Counted from the stretch's first letter, positions 51,100-60,296 are shown. The stretch is 64,000 nucleotides of DNA from Roseomonas alba (GCF_019430885.1 NZ_JAHYBZ010000001.1:620001-684000); one strand, 5' to 3'. Notes: generated by a model from the letters alone, not told the origin. Program-made: numbers and translations.

Positions 51100-52464
51100 A
51101 TGCGGACCTTCGGGCGCCGCAGCGAGGGCAGCCAGCTTCCCGTCCCGCTGACGATCGACAACGAGCCGCGGTCGGTCAACATCAGTGCGGCGGATCTGGC
51201 ACTGGCGGAAAGCGCCGAGCTTGCCCGGCTGCGTACCCTCGTCCTGGAGCGCATCGACCCGGTCGTCGCGGGCGAGTTGCCCCATGCCGCGCTGCGCCAG
51301 CAGCTCGATGCGCTGGTCCATGAACTCGCCAGCCGCGAGCGGATGGAGATCTCGGCGCGCGACCAGTCGCGCATCGCCGAGGAAATCGCCCGCGACATGG
51401 TGGGCTACGGTCCGCTCGAGCCACTGCTCCAGGACGACACCATCAACGACATCATGGTGAACGGCCCTGACAATGTCTTCGTCGAGGTGCGGGGCAAGCT
51501 GATCCGCACCAATGTGCGCTTCCGCTCCTCCTCCCAGGTCGCGGCCATCGCGCAGAAGATCGCGGCGACCGTCGGCCGGCGCGTCGATGAATCGAGCCCG
51601 CTCTGCGACGCGCGCCTGCTCGACGGATCGCGCGTCAACATCGTCTTCCCGCCGCTGGCGCTCGACGGGCCCTGCATCTCGATCCGAAAGTTCTCCAAGA
51701 AGCGCTACGATCTCGGGTCGCTGGCGGCGAACGGATCGATGTCGCCGAGCGTCCAGCGCGTCCTCGAGATCGCGTCGCGCTGCCGGTTGAACGTGGTGAT
51801 CTCGGGCGGCACGGGGTCGGGCAAGACCACCATGCTCAACGCCATGTCGCGGCTGATCGACCATGGCGAGCGCATCGTCACCATCGAGGATGCGGCGGAA
51901 CTCCAGCTTCAGCAGCCGCATGTCGTGCGGCTCGAGACGCGGCATGCCAATCTGGAAGGCCGCGGCGAGATCACGGCGCGCGACCTGGTGCGCAACGCGC
52001 TGCGCATGCGCCCCGACCGCATCATCGTCGGCGAGGTGCGCGGCGCCGAGGCCTTCGACATGCTGCAGGCCATGAACACGGGCCATGACGGGTCCTTCTG
52101 TACCGTCCACGCCAACACCGCGCGCGACGCGCTGACCCGCATCGAGAACATGGTGATGATGGGGCAGTCCACGCTGCCGTCCCGCGCCATCCGCACCCAG
52201 ATCGCCGCGGCGGTGGATCTCATCGTGCAGATCGAGCGCATGCGCGATGGCGGCCGCCGCGTCTCCCAGATCGCCGAGATCTGCGGCCTGGAAGGCGATG
52301 TCATCACGATGAACGACATCTTCACCTTCCAGTATGAGGGCGAGAACGCCGATGGGCGCCTGCGCGGCACCTGGGTCTCGCCGGGCATGCGGCCGGCCTT
52401 CATCGATCGGCTGAACTATTTCGGCATGCTCGACCCCTGGATGCGCGCGCTCCAGGAAGCCTGA
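51100..52464 (+). CDS. cpaF: Pilus assembly ATPase CpaF (TadA)
   Basis: This 454-residue type II/IV secretion ATPase has an N-terminal helical domain, [28 protein letters not shown], Walker [13 protein letters not shown] (about 236-247), the Asp box ([14 protein letters not shown]), Walker [16 protein letters not shown] and the His box [13 protein letters not shown]. It powers assembly and possibly retraction of the Flp pilus. Two bases separate it from cpaE. Confidence 0.95.
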   Translation: MRTFGRRSEGSQLPVPLTIDNEPRSVNISAADLALAESAELARLRTLVLERIDPVVAGELPHAALRQQLDALVHELASRERMEISARDQSRIAEEIARDMVGYGPLEPLLQDDTINDIMVNGPDNVFVEVRGKLIRTNVRFRSSSQVAAIAQKIAATVGRRVDESSPLCDARLLDGSRVNIVFPPLALDGPCISIRKFSKKRYDLGSLAANGSMSPSVQRVLEIASRCRLNVVISGGTGSGKTTMLNAMSRLIDHGERIVTIEDAAELQLQQPHVVRLETRHANLEGRGEITARDLVRNALRMRPDRIIVGEVRGAEAFDMLQAMNTGHDGSFCTVHANTARDALTRIENMVMMGQSTLPSRAIRTQIAAAVDLIVQIERMRDGGRRVSQIAEICGLEGDVITMNDIFTFQYEGENADGRLRGTWVSPGMRPAFIDRLNYFGMLDPWMRALQEA

Positions 52465-52466
52465 GC

Positions 52467-53426
52467 ATGGATCGCACCCTCCTTCTCGGCGTTGCGGGGC
52501 TGCTGACCTTCGCCCTGGTCACCGGGGTGATCACCCTGGCCAAGTCGGGCCAGGCGCGGCGGCTGAAGGAACGGGTGGCGAATGCCAGCGCGATCGAGGT
52601 CCGCACCACCCATGCTGCCGGCCTGCCGAGCATCCGCCTGCAGACCGGCCGGCAGAGGCCGTTCCTCGAGCGGATCCTGCGGTTCCTCCGCTTCAACCCG
52701 GACACGCCGCAGGAACAGGTGATCCCCTGGTGGGCCACGCTGCTGATCGGCTCGCTGATCGGCGTCATCGCCGGATACTACATGGGGTTCCTCCTGGGCC
52801 GGGGGGCGGGCGCGCTGATCGGGCTCGGCATGGCGCTGTTCGCGGTGCGCGGCCTTTTTGCCTGGCAGCACAACAACTATGTCGATGCGATCTTCGTGCA
52901 GATCCCGGATGCCATCGGATTGATGGTGCGGGCGATCCGCGCGGGCCTGCCGGTGGGCGAGGCGATACGCTCCGTGGCAGCGGAACTGGCCAATCCCCTG
53001 CGTGACGAATTCGCCCGCGTGCTCGGCGATGTCGCCATCGGGCGGCCGCTCGACCAGGCGCTGCTGCGGCTTCATGCGCGCACCGAACTGCCGGAATTCT
53101 CCTTCCTGGCCGTCGTGTTCGGTCTGCAGTCCCAGACGGGCGGGAACCTTGCCGAGACGCTCGACAACCTCGCCGACATCGTGCGCAAGCGCGTCGCCAT
53201 GACCAAGCGCGCCAAGGCACTCGCGGCGGAAGCGCGCATGCAGGCCGGCATCCTGATGGCGCTGCCCTACGTCGCCGCGCTGGCGATGTCGCAGATCCAG
53301 CCCTTCTACATCGACAATTTCTTCCGCAACCCGTCCGGGCAGAGGCTGGTGCTCATCGGTCTCGGCTTCTCGGTCTTCGGCTGGCTCGTCATCCGCTGGA
53401 TGATCAAGAAGGCGGGGACGGACTGA
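52467..53426 (+). CDS. tadB: Tad pilus inner-membrane platform protein TadB
   Basis: This 319-residue protein contains the type II secretion F domain (IQIPDAIGLMVRAIRAGLPVGEAIRSVA to TGGNLAETLDNLADIVRKR, about 145-245). Membrane helices lie at the N-terminus, around 85-130 and at the C-terminal end. With TadC it forms the platform on which CpaF acts. The start follows the cpaF stop by two bases. Confidence 0.93.
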   Translation: MDRTLLLGVAGLLTFALVTGVITLAKSGQARRLKERVANASAIEVRTTHAAGLPSIRLQTGRQRPFLERILRFLRFNPDTPQEQVIPWWATLLIGSLIGVIAGYYMGFLLGRGAGALIGLGMALFAVRGLFAWQHNNYVDAIFVQIPDAIGLMVRAIRAGLPVGEAIRSVAAELANPLRDEFARVLGDVAIGRPLDQALLRLHARTELPEFSFLAVVFGLQSQTGGNLAETLDNLADIVRKRVAMTKRAKALAAEARMQAGILMALPYVAALAMSQIQPFYIDNFFRNPSGQRLVLIGLGFSVFGWLVIRWMIKKAGTD

Positions 53427-53429
53427 GCG

Positions 53430-54386
53430 ATGATCGAGCAGCTTCTTACGGGCGGCATGATTCCCATCCTGGCGGCGATGGGCGCCGTGGTCATGGCCAT
53501 CGCCGCCGCGGTTCTGTTGGCGCGCGGGGCGGAGGACCGGGACCTCGCCAGCCGTGTGCAGGGCGTGCTGCGCCCGGCGGCGCCCGATATCTCGGTCGCG
53601 GGCAGCGGCGTGCGGGCGGCTGCGGCGCCCTTCCGCCACCTGGGCGAGAAGCTGCGCAACACGGCCCTGGTCTCGGACAAGGACATCGCCGATTTCCAGA
53701 TCGCGATCGCCGCCGCGGGGCTCAATCCGCGCGCGGCGGTGCCGACCTTCATCGGCATCAAGGCCGTGCTGATGGTCGGCCTGCCGATCTGCGCCTTCTT
53801 CTACGCGCAACTGAGCGGCTTCGACGTGCCGAAGACGGCCATGGTGCTGTTCGGCGGCATCGTCGTCGCGATCTTCGGGCCGAACTACTTTCTCAGCTAC
53901 CTCAAGCGCAAGCATGAGGAGAAGCTGCGCAAGGGCCTGCCCGACGCGCTCGACCTGCTGGTCGTCACCGCCGAGGCGGGACTCGGCATCGAGACGGCGC
54001 TCGACCGGGTGGCGCGGGAGATCGAGCCGAACAACCGTCCGCTCGCCATCTCCTTCCTCGTGCTGGTGCAGGAGCTGCGCATGCTGCCCGATCGGCGGCA
54101 GGCGCTGGAGCGGTTCGCCGAGCGCTCGAACTTCGATGGCTTCAAGCGGCTCGGCGGCACGCTGTCGCAGACCCTGAAATACGGCACGCCGCTCGCGCAG
54201 GCGCTGCGCGTGCTGGCGGCCGAAATGCGCCAGGACCGCATGCTGCGTATCGAGGAAAAGGCAATTCGCCTGCCCGCCCTGCTGGTGATTCCGCTGATCC
54301 TCTTCATCATGCCGGCGGTCTTCATTGCTCTTGTTGGTCCATCCGTGCTGGAACTCGGCAAGGGTCTCTTCTCCGGAATGCGCTGA
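53430..54386 (+). CDS. tadC: Tad pilus inner-membrane platform protein TadC
   Basis: This 318-residue partner of TadB has a GspF-type domain (LRKGLPDALDLLVVTAEAGLGIETALDRVARE through GTPLAQALRVLAAEMRQDRML, about 165-280) and hydrophobic segments near the N-terminus, at 115-155 and at the end. The last base of its stop TGA is the A of the next start codon. Confidence 0.93.
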   Translation: MIEQLLTGGMIPILAAMGAVVMAIAAAVLLARGAEDRDLASRVQGVLRPAAPDISVAGSGVRAAAAPFRHLGEKLRNTALVSDKDIADFQIAIAAAGLNPRAAVPTFIGIKAVLMVGLPICAFFYAQLSGFDVPKTAMVLFGGIVVAIFGPNYFLSYLKRKHEEKLRKGLPDALDLLVVTAEAGLGIETALDRVAREIEPNNRPLAISFLVLVQELRMLPDRRQALERFAERSNFDGFKRLGGTLSQTLKYGTPLAQALRVLAAEMRQDRMLRIEEKAIRLPALLVIPLILFIMPAVFIALVGPSVLELGKGLFSGMR

Positions 54387-55147
54387 TGACGAGTCGTCAC
54401 CTCACAGGCGTTGTCCTTGGCCTGCTGCTGGCGGGCTGTGCGACCGAAGGACCGCGCAGCCTCGATACCGCGTCGCGCCTCCGCGTCGCCGCGACGGCGG
54501 AATCCCAGGGGCAGATGGATGTCGCGCTGTCGATGTATGGTTCCGCCGCGGCCCACGACCCGGACAACGCGCAGGCCCAGTCGCGCTTCGCGACGGCGCT
54601 GGCCCGCTCGGGCAACCGGCAGCAGGCCGAGCAGATCCTCGCAGCCGCGCTGGAGCGCCGGCCGAACGAGCGCGGGCTGATGGTCCAGCTCGGCCGCATG
54701 CGCCTGCAGAGCGGCCAGGTCGGGGAAGCGCTGACCCTCTTCGACCGCGTGCTGGCCGCCGATGCCCGTTCGGTCGAGGCGCTCGATGGTCGCGGCGTCG
54801 CGCTCGACCTGATGGGCCGGCACCCGGAGGCGCAGGAGACCTATCGCCGCGCCCAGGCGCTGTCGCCGAACTCGGTCGCGATCGCCAACAACCTCGGCCT
54901 GTCCCTGCTCCTGGACGGCCGGCCGGATGAGGCCCGCGCAGTGCTCGAACCACTCGCCCGCCGCCCCGACGCCAATGAGCGGGTGACGGCGAATTACGGC
55001 ATCTCGCTCGCCGCAACGGGCGATGTCGCAGCGGCGCGCACCGTCCTCGGCGAGGCTGGCGGCGACGTCGCGGCGCTCGGCGATGCGTTCCGCGCCCCGG
55101 GACGCCAGATCATCGAGGTGACCCCGAGCGCTTCGCCGCCGGGCTGA
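54386..55147 (+). CDS. tadD: TPR lipoprotein TadD
   Basis: This 253-residue protein has a lipoprotein signal (lipobox LLAGC, Cys about 18) and four to five tetratricopeptide repeats (about 30-235; for example DVALSMYGSAAAHDPDNAQAQSRFA). TadD proteins act as pilotins or scaffolds for the secretin. Start ATG 54386 overlaps the tadC stop by one base (TGATG). Confidence 0.9.
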   Translation: MTSRHLTGVVLGLLLAGCATEGPRSLDTASRLRVAATAESQGQMDVALSMYGSAAAHDPDNAQAQSRFATALARSGNRQQAEQILAAALERRPNERGLMVQLGRMRLQSGQVGEALTLFDRVLAADARSVEALDGRGVALDLMGRHPEAQETYRRAQALSPNSVAIANNLGLSLLLDGRPDEARAVLEPLARRPDANERVTANYGISLAATGDVAAARTVLGEAGGDVAALGDAFRAPGRQIIEVTPSASPPG

Positions 55148-55156
55148 CGCCGCAGC

Positions 55157-56359
55157 GTGGGCAAGGTGGAGAGCGCGGGCTGGCCGCGCTGGCTCCAGGG
55201 CGGCGTCGTGCTGGTTCTCGGCTCCGGGGTCGTCGCGCTGTACGGGGCCTTCCTGCTGAGCAGCACGGTGCTGCGCACGCAGGGGCCGCTGCCGACCGAT
55301 GTGCTGGCCTTCCTCGCCGCGGCGCGGCTGGCGGCTGCGGGCCAGGCGGCGATCGCCTATGACTGGACGGCCTTTTCCGAGGCGCAGGCCGCGGTGCTGG
55401 GCAGAGGGACCGAGGCGATCGGTGGTGCGCTCGGCTGGCTGAACCCGCCGCATTTCTTCTTCGCCGTGCTGCCGTTGGCGCCGCTCGGCTATGGCTGGGC
55501 GTGGCTGCTCTGGACCCTGGCGGGGGTGGCGCTGCTGGCCGGCGCTGCCTGGCTGATCCTGCCGCGCGCTCCGGCGGTGCTGGCCGTGCTCGCCGCGCCC
55601 TCGGTCATGCTCTGCATGTCGGTGGGGCAGAACGGGCTGCTGATCGCGGCGCTGTTCGGTGTCACCTTCGCGCTCATGGACCGGCGCCCGGGGCTGGCGG
55701 GCGTCGCGCTGGGGCTACTGACGGTGAAGCCGCAATTCGGGCTGCTGCTCCCGGCCCTGCTGCTGGTGACCGGTCGCTGGCGGGTCTTCGCGGCGGCGGC
55801 GGCGACCGCGCTGCTCGCGATGGGCCTCGCCTGGGCAATTTTCGGGACCGAGGCGTGGCTGGCCTTCCTGCCGTCGCTTTCCAGCAATGCGGCGCGGATG
55901 CTGGGGGGCGAGGTCTCGCCACGCATCCAGTCCGTCTATGCCTTCCTGCTGCGTCTGACGGGGCAGCGGGAGGTTGCCGTGATCGGTCATGCCGTGCTGG
56001 CGCTGGCGGCGACCGGCCTGACCCTGCATCTGTGGCTGCGCCGGCCCGCCGTCGGGGAAGAGCCCCGCGCCGCCGCGGCGATCGCGGCTTCCTACCTGAT
56101 GACGCCCTATGTCTGGGGCTATGACACGCCCGCGATCCCGGTGGCCGCGCTGTTCCTGGTTCGCGGGGCCCTGCGCGAGGGCTGGCTGCCGGGCGAGAAG
56201 GCGATCCTCGTCGGCGCCTGTCTGCTGCCGGGCCTGCTGGCGATGGCGCAATTCCCGCTGACCGCGCCGGCCGCCTGGGGGCTGCTGCTGTGGTCGGCCT
56301 GGCGGCGGGCGGGGGTCAGCCCGGCCGGCCGCGCCGCCCCGCCTGTTGCAGGCACATGA
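55157..56359 (+). CDS. GT87-type (DUF2029) polyprenol-phosphate-dependent membrane glycosyltransferase
   Basis: This 400-residue protein has about ten membrane helices and the GT87 pattern: an Asp after the first helix (GPLPTDVLAFLAAARLAAAG), WLNPPHFFFAVLPLAPLGY, and LLTVKPQFGLLLPALLL. It begins with GTG nine bases after tadD and is probably cotranscribed. A role in glycosylating the Flp pilin or another surface glycan is a reasonable inference, not shown. Its 3' end overlaps the convergent transglycosylase gene by 44 bases. Confidence 0.8.
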   Translation: MGKVESAGWPRWLQGGVVLVLGSGVVALYGAFLLSSTVLRTQGPLPTDVLAFLAAARLAAAGQAAIAYDWTAFSEAQAAVLGRGTEAIGGALGWLNPPHFFFAVLPLAPLGYGWAWLLWTLAGVALLAGAAWLILPRAPAVLAVLAAPSVMLCMSVGQNGLLIAALFGVTFALMDRRPGLAGVALGLLTVKPQFGLLLPALLLVTGRWRVFAAAAATALLAMGLAWAIFGTEAWLAFLPSLSSNAARMLGGEVSPRIQSVYAFLLRLTGQREVAVIGHAVLALAATGLTLHLWLRRPAVGEEPRAAAAIAASYLMTPYVWGYDTPAIPVAALFLVRGALREGWLPGEKAILVGACLLPGLLAMAQFPLTAPAAWGLLLWSAWRRAGVSPAGRAAPPVAGT

Positions 56360-57236
56360 TGCGGGGTCTGGCGGGCCCCGACGCCGTCCGGCCGCGCAGC
56401 CGCAATTCCACCTGCGGCACCGCGACGATCGGGGTCAGGGTGGGCGTCTGGTTGCCCACCAGCAGCACCGCGCCGCGGCCGGAGGCACAAAGCCCTGCCA
56501 TGGCCGGGCCGGGCAGGGGGATCACGCCGGGGGCGGGGCCGGGCATGAAGCCCTGTCCGGTCAGCGCCGCCATGACGCGCTGCTGGTAGATCAGCGCTCG
56601 TTCCGGCGTGCCGGAGTGGTATTGGCCGGAGGCGACGTTCCAGTCGCCGCTGCGCTGGTAGAGCGACTTCAGGTAGCGCACCGCGTAGCGGACATTGGTG
56701 TCGGGATCGAAGCCGGCCTCGACGCTCTCGAAGGCGTCGGGATGGTGCAGCAGGTTGATCTGCATGCAGCCGATGTCGATGGACCGCGTCCCGCCCGCGA
56801 GGCGGGTCTGCACCTCGGCCACGGCTTCGGCGCGGCTGCCCATGTAGCGGCCCTCGCCGGCGGCGTTGAAGGACCACGGCCAGGGCTGGACGCTGCCATT
56901 GGTGGGGTGGCGGCGACCGGTCTCGACCCGCGCGATGGCGCCGAGCAGGCCAGGCGGCAGGCCGGAATTCTGTTCCGCCACGGCGATGGCGCGCGCGCAG
57001 GCGTCCCAGGGGTCGTTCGAGGGCGGCGGGATGACGGCGGCGACAGGCGCGGGGCGCGCGGCCACCTGCTGCGGACGCCGCGGTAGCGCGGCAGGCCGCG
57101 AGACCGCCGGCCGGCTGGCCCCGGCGGCGCGCTGTTCATTGTCGGCATGGGCCGGCGCCAGCGGCATGGCCGCGAGCGCGGCGAGAGGCAGCATCAGGCC
57201 GAGCAGCCTCGTGGCGCGGGGTCCGAGCATCGGCAT
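56316..57236 (-). CDS. Lytic transglycosylase SLT-domain protein
   Basis: This 306-residue protein has a signal peptide (about 1-31, ending APAHA), a Pro/Ala-rich linker and an SLT domain with LLGAIARVETGRRHP (catalytic Glu), SFNAAGEGRYMGS, DIGCMQINLLHHPDAF and NVRYAVRYLKSLYQRSGDW. It cuts peptidoglycan glycan strands, as needed to pass a pilus or secretion machine. The C-terminus ends with basic residues encoded in the region overlapping the GT87 gene on the other strand. Start ATG 57236. Confidence 0.88.
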   Translation of the reverse strand: MPMLGPRATRLLGLMLPLAALAAMPLAPAHADNEQRAAGASRPAVSRPAALPRRPQQVAARPAPVAAVIPPPSNDPWDACARAIAVAEQNSGLPPGLLGAIARVETGRRHPTNGSVQPWPWSFNAAGEGRYMGSRAEAVAEVQTRLAGGTRSIDIGCMQINLLHHPDAFESVEAGFDPDTNVRYAVRYLKSLYQRSGDWNVASGQYHSGTPERALIYQQRVMAALTGQGFMPGPAPGVIPLPGPAMAGLCASGRGAVLLVGNQTPTLTPIVAVPQVELRLRGRTASGPARPRIMCLQQAGRRGRPG

Positions 57237-57393
57237 ATCAGGGCCCTCATGGACTGGGCGGCCGTGTCGGGTCAAGCGTGACGGGATGATAAACCGTTCC
57301 GAAGACGGCATCGGCGTACCGGGACGCGGTGGTGGACAAGCCCGCAGGCGATTGCGACCCTGCCCCCAACAAGAGTCTGTGAGGAGGCGTCCC

Positions 57394-58365
57394 ATGAGCT
57401 TCACCATCGCGCGGCGTGCCGTGCTCGCTGCCCCTTTCCTCGCGCCCGGCCTGGCGCGGTCACAGGGCGGTTGGAAGCCGTCGCGTGCGGTTACCATGAT
57501 CGTTCCCTTCGCGGCCGGATCCGGCACCGACACGGTGGCGCGCACCCTCGCAGGGCTTCTGGAACAGGAATGGGGCGGCCAAGTGGTCGTCGACAACCGT
57601 CCCGGCGCCAATGGCGCCATCGCGGCGCTGGCGACCGCCCGGGCGGCGCCCGATGGCCAGACCGTGATGATCACGACCAATAGCCCGCATGGCGCGACGC
57701 CGGCGCTGATGAAGCGGCCGACCTATGACGCGGTGGCGGATTTCACCCCGATCAGCCGCCTCGGCACCTACATCTTCGTCTTCGCGGTGAACGAGCAGGT
57801 GCCGGTCCGCACCATGCCGGAGTTCCTGGCGCTGGCGATGGCACGACCCGGCCAGCTCACCTGCGCATCCGGCAACACGACCGGCGTGGTCGGCGCGGCG
57901 ATGCTGAACCGCATCGGGGGCGTGGACGTGACCCATGTGCCGTATCGGTCCTCGCCGCCGGCCATGACGGATGTGATCGCCGGGCGGGTGACGTCGATGT
58001 TCGCCGACGTCGCCTCGTCGCGGGCCTTCCTCAATGAGGGCAAGCTGCGGCCGCTCGGCATCACCTCGGCGCGGCGCACGCCGCTGTTCCCCGATTGGCC
58101 GACGCTTTCCGAGGCCGGGCTGCCGGGATTCGAGCTGCTGTCCTTCATGGGCGCGGTCGGCCCGGCCCATATGCCCGAGGAGATCCTGGGCGGCTGGAAC
58201 GCGGCCATCCGCCGCGTCTGGGACCGCGAGGCGACCATCCGCCGCCTCGGCGAGTTCGGCATCGAGCAGGCGACCTCAACGCCGGCGGAATTCGGCACCT
58301 TCATCCGCGCGCAGATCGCCTTCTGGGGCGAGCAGGCCCGCGCCGCCGGGATCGAGCCGGAATAG
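57394..58365 (+). CDS. Tripartite tricarboxylate transporter-type binding protein (TctC/Bug family)
   Basis: This 323-residue protein has a Tat/Sec-like leader (TIARRAVLAAPFLAPGLARSQ) and Bug-family blocks VTMIVPFAAGSGTDTVARTLAGLLE, VVDNRPGANGAIAALATARAAPDG, VTHVPYRSSPPAMTDVIAGRV and GLPGFELLSFMGAVGPAHMP. Start ATG 57394 follows GAGGAGG. It is orphaned from membrane components, as usual. Only moderately similar to the Bug protein at 38868. Confidence 0.92.
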   Translation: MSFTIARRAVLAAPFLAPGLARSQGGWKPSRAVTMIVPFAAGSGTDTVARTLAGLLEQEWGGQVVVDNRPGANGAIAALATARAAPDGQTVMITTNSPHGATPALMKRPTYDAVADFTPISRLGTYIFVFAVNEQVPVRTMPEFLALAMARPGQLTCASGNTTGVVGAAMLNRIGGVDVTHVPYRSSPPAMTDVIAGRVTSMFADVASSRAFLNEGKLRPLGITSARRTPLFPDWPTLSEAGLPGFELLSFMGAVGPAHMPEEILGGWNAAIRRVWDREATIRRLGEFGIEQATSTPAEFGTFIRAQIAFWGEQARAAGIEPE

Positions 58366-58399
58366 AAACCGCCTACGGCATGGGCAATTGTGACACTAT

Positions 58400-58414
58400 G
58401 CATGTGCAACATGC
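58400..58414. promoter_or_regulatory. Perfect palindrome upstream of the small unknown gene
   Basis: GCATGT-GCA-ACATGC is a 15-base perfect inverted repeat about 108 bases before the start at 58522 and 35 bases after the Bug gene stop. It lies where a promoter for the small gene is expected. Operator function is inference. Confidence 0.35.
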
Positions 58415-58521
58415 CGGAGTTCTAAACATCGGTCTTGTTGTTGCGGGGGCGTGAAACCACTCTTCCTATCCGTCGCGTGGTTGGGAGGCCGCGCGCAACG
58501 TCCGAAAGGGGACATCAGACC

Positions 58522-58869
58522 ATGACCGTTTCCACCCGCCTGCAGACCGCCGCCCTGACGCGCACCCTGGCCGAACTGGCCGAGGGCAGCCTCGCGGCGC
58601 GCATCCGCCTGGAGCAGGCGGCCCGCGTGATCACCGCCGCGCGCCGTGCCGGCGAACTCGCCGCCGAGGGCGCGCTGCGCCTGCCGGCCACGACCGATGC
58701 CTCGGTGCAGGCCGTGACCGAGATCGCGCGCCATTGGGATGACCGCGCCGTCACCGCGCTCGAATATGTCGAGACGCTGCCCGAAGCCGCGATCGAGCGC
58801 CTGCTGCGCGCCGCGCCGGGCTGGGCCGCGGCGTTTCCGACCACGACGGCGCTGCGCCTCGCGGCGTGA
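58522..58869 (+). CDS. Small helical protein of unknown function
   Basis: The predicted 115-residue protein is Ala/Leu/Arg-rich and almost fully helical (for example LQTAALTRTLAELAEGSLAARIRLEQAARVI), with no signal peptide, membrane segment or metal motif. I do not recognise it. ATG 58522 has AAAGGGG upstream; an in-frame extension to 58435 is GC-poor in meaning and has no better site. It could be a small DNA- or protein-binding factor, but nothing seen decides this. Confidence 0.6.
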   Translation: MTVSTRLQTAALTRTLAELAEGSLAARIRLEQAARVITAARRAGELAAEGALRLPATTDASVQAVTEIARHWDDRAVTALEYVETLPEAAIERLLRAAPGWAAAFPTTTALRLAA

Positions 58870-58910
58870 CCCGTGACCGGGGGATCGGCCCCCGGGATTT
58901 CTGGCGTGTA

Positions 58911-59136
58911 TTGGAGGGGCTTTGCCCCTCCAAACCACCCCACCAAAGGCCCAAGGCCTTTGGAATCCATGACTTGGCGCCGGGCACCGCGGACAGAACC
59001 GGCACCGAGACCCGCACCTGAGCACAGAGCGTGCTGCGGGGGCGAGGAATGCCTTTTGTGCCAAGCGCCAAGTATCCGGCTTTCCAAATGACACTGTCAT
59101 TTGGCGGGGCGGTCCGGAGGGGCAGAGCCTCTCCGG
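58911..59136. repeat. Composite structured intergenic element (full 222-base form)
   Basis: The minus arm holds TTGGAGGGGC/GCCCCTCCAA (58911-58933) and CCAAAGGCC/GGCCTTTGG (58943-58963), ending in ACTTGGCGC at 58980. The core contains ACCGGCACCGAGACCCGC (58998-59015). The plus arm starts GCGCCAAGT (59065), then CCAAATGACA/TGTCATTTGG (59084-59104) and GGAGGGGC/GCCTCTCC (59116-59134). Outer hairpins span 222 bases, identical to the copy at 9291-9512. No gene is seen in this 430-base gap. Confidence 0.88.
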
Positions 59137-59299
59137 TTCCTTCCGACGAGGTTGTCGCGGCAGCCCGATCGGCCTTCGAAAGCCGGCACTCGGCGCGTGC
59201 TGCCAGCGCCAAGCGTGATGGATCGGAACCCGCCCCGCTGTGCGACGGCGGGTTCCGCGCTATATCCCGCAACGCAACAGCGAATGCGGGTCAGTGGCG

Positions 59300-60073
59300 A
59301 TGAGCAGCACCGGACGAGCCAGGACCACCAACGGGCCGCGCCGCGTCCTGCTGCTGACCGGGGCATCGCGTGGCATCGGCCATGCCACGGTGAAGCGATT
59401 CTCCGCCGCAGGATGGCGGGTCATCACCGTCTCCCGCCACCCGTTCCCGGAGCAATGCCCCTGGGAGATGGGCCCCGAGGACCACATCCAACTCGACCTG
59501 ACGGACCCCGCGGCGACCGAGACCGCGGTGGAGGAGATCACCGCGCGCCTCGCGCCCGAGGATGGGCGGCTCGACGCGCTGGTGAACAATGCGGCGATTT
59601 CCCCGAAAGGGCCCGGCGGGGCCCGGCTGGGGTCGCTCGACATGCCGCTCGATGACTGGCTGACGGTGTTTCGGGTGAATTTCTTCGCCCCGGTGCTGCT
59701 GGCGCGCGGCCTGGTCGGGCCGCTACAGAAGGCGAAGGGGTCGGTGGTGAACGTCACCTCCATCGCCGGCGGGCGGGTGCATCCCTTCGCTGGCGTCGCC
59801 TATTCCACCTCCAAGGCCGCGTTGGCCGGGCTGACGCGGGAGATGGCAAGCGACTTCGCCCCGCTCGGCATCCGGGTGAATGCCATCAGCCCGGGTGAGA
59901 TCGACACCTCCATCCTGTCTCCCGGCACCGAGAAGATCGTGCAGGAGCAAATCCCGATGCGGCGGCTCGGCCGGCCGGAGGAGGTCGCGCAGGCGATCTA
60001 CTTCCTCTGCACCGAGGCGTCTTCCTACGTGAACGGTGCCGAACTCCACATCAATGGCGGGCAACATGTCTAG
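59300..60073 (+). CDS. Short-chain dehydrogenase/reductase
   Basis: This 257-residue classical SDR has the cofactor motif LLTGASRGIGHATVKRF (about 18-34), the NNAA motif (ALVNNAAISPKG), catalytic Ser-Tyr-Lys (VNVTSIAGG, then YSTSKAAL) and ISPGEIDTSI. The end (EEVAQAIYFLCTEASSYVNGAELHINGGQHV) is typical of FabG-like SDRs. It stands alone, so the substrate is open; it could in principle supply the acetoacetyl-CoA reductase missing from the PHA cluster, but nothing specific supports this. Confidence 0.9.
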   Translation: MSSTGRARTTNGPRRVLLLTGASRGIGHATVKRFSAAGWRVITVSRHPFPEQCPWEMGPEDHIQLDLTDPAATETAVEEITARLAPEDGRLDALVNNAAISPKGPGGARLGSLDMPLDDWLTVFRVNFFAPVLLARGLVGPLQKAKGSVVNVTSIAGGRVHPFAGVAYSTSKAALAGLTREMASDFAPLGIRVNAISPGEIDTSILSPGTEKIVQEQIPMRRLGRPEEVAQAIYFLCTEASSYVNGAELHINGGQHV

Positions 60074-60296
60074 CGTGCCTCAGACGCCGGCGCCGGCATC
60101 CGCCGGCTGGGCTTTCGCGCCCTCCGCAGTCGCTCCGGCGGCGGCTGATGGTCTCGGCGCGGTCGCGCTTTGCGCTCCCGGATCACGGCAGAGCCGCGAT
60201 CCGTCGGGGATGGCGATGCGTTGAGGGCGGGAGCAGTCGCGGCAGGGTCTTGGGGGCGGCGCGCGCCCCCGTGGCGTTCGGGGCGACGCTTCGAGG

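Noticed and set aside
59300-60073. Calling the SDR phaB (acetoacetyl-CoA reductase)
   Set aside because: The motifs are those of generic classical SDRs and the gene is 54 kb away from the PHA cluster.
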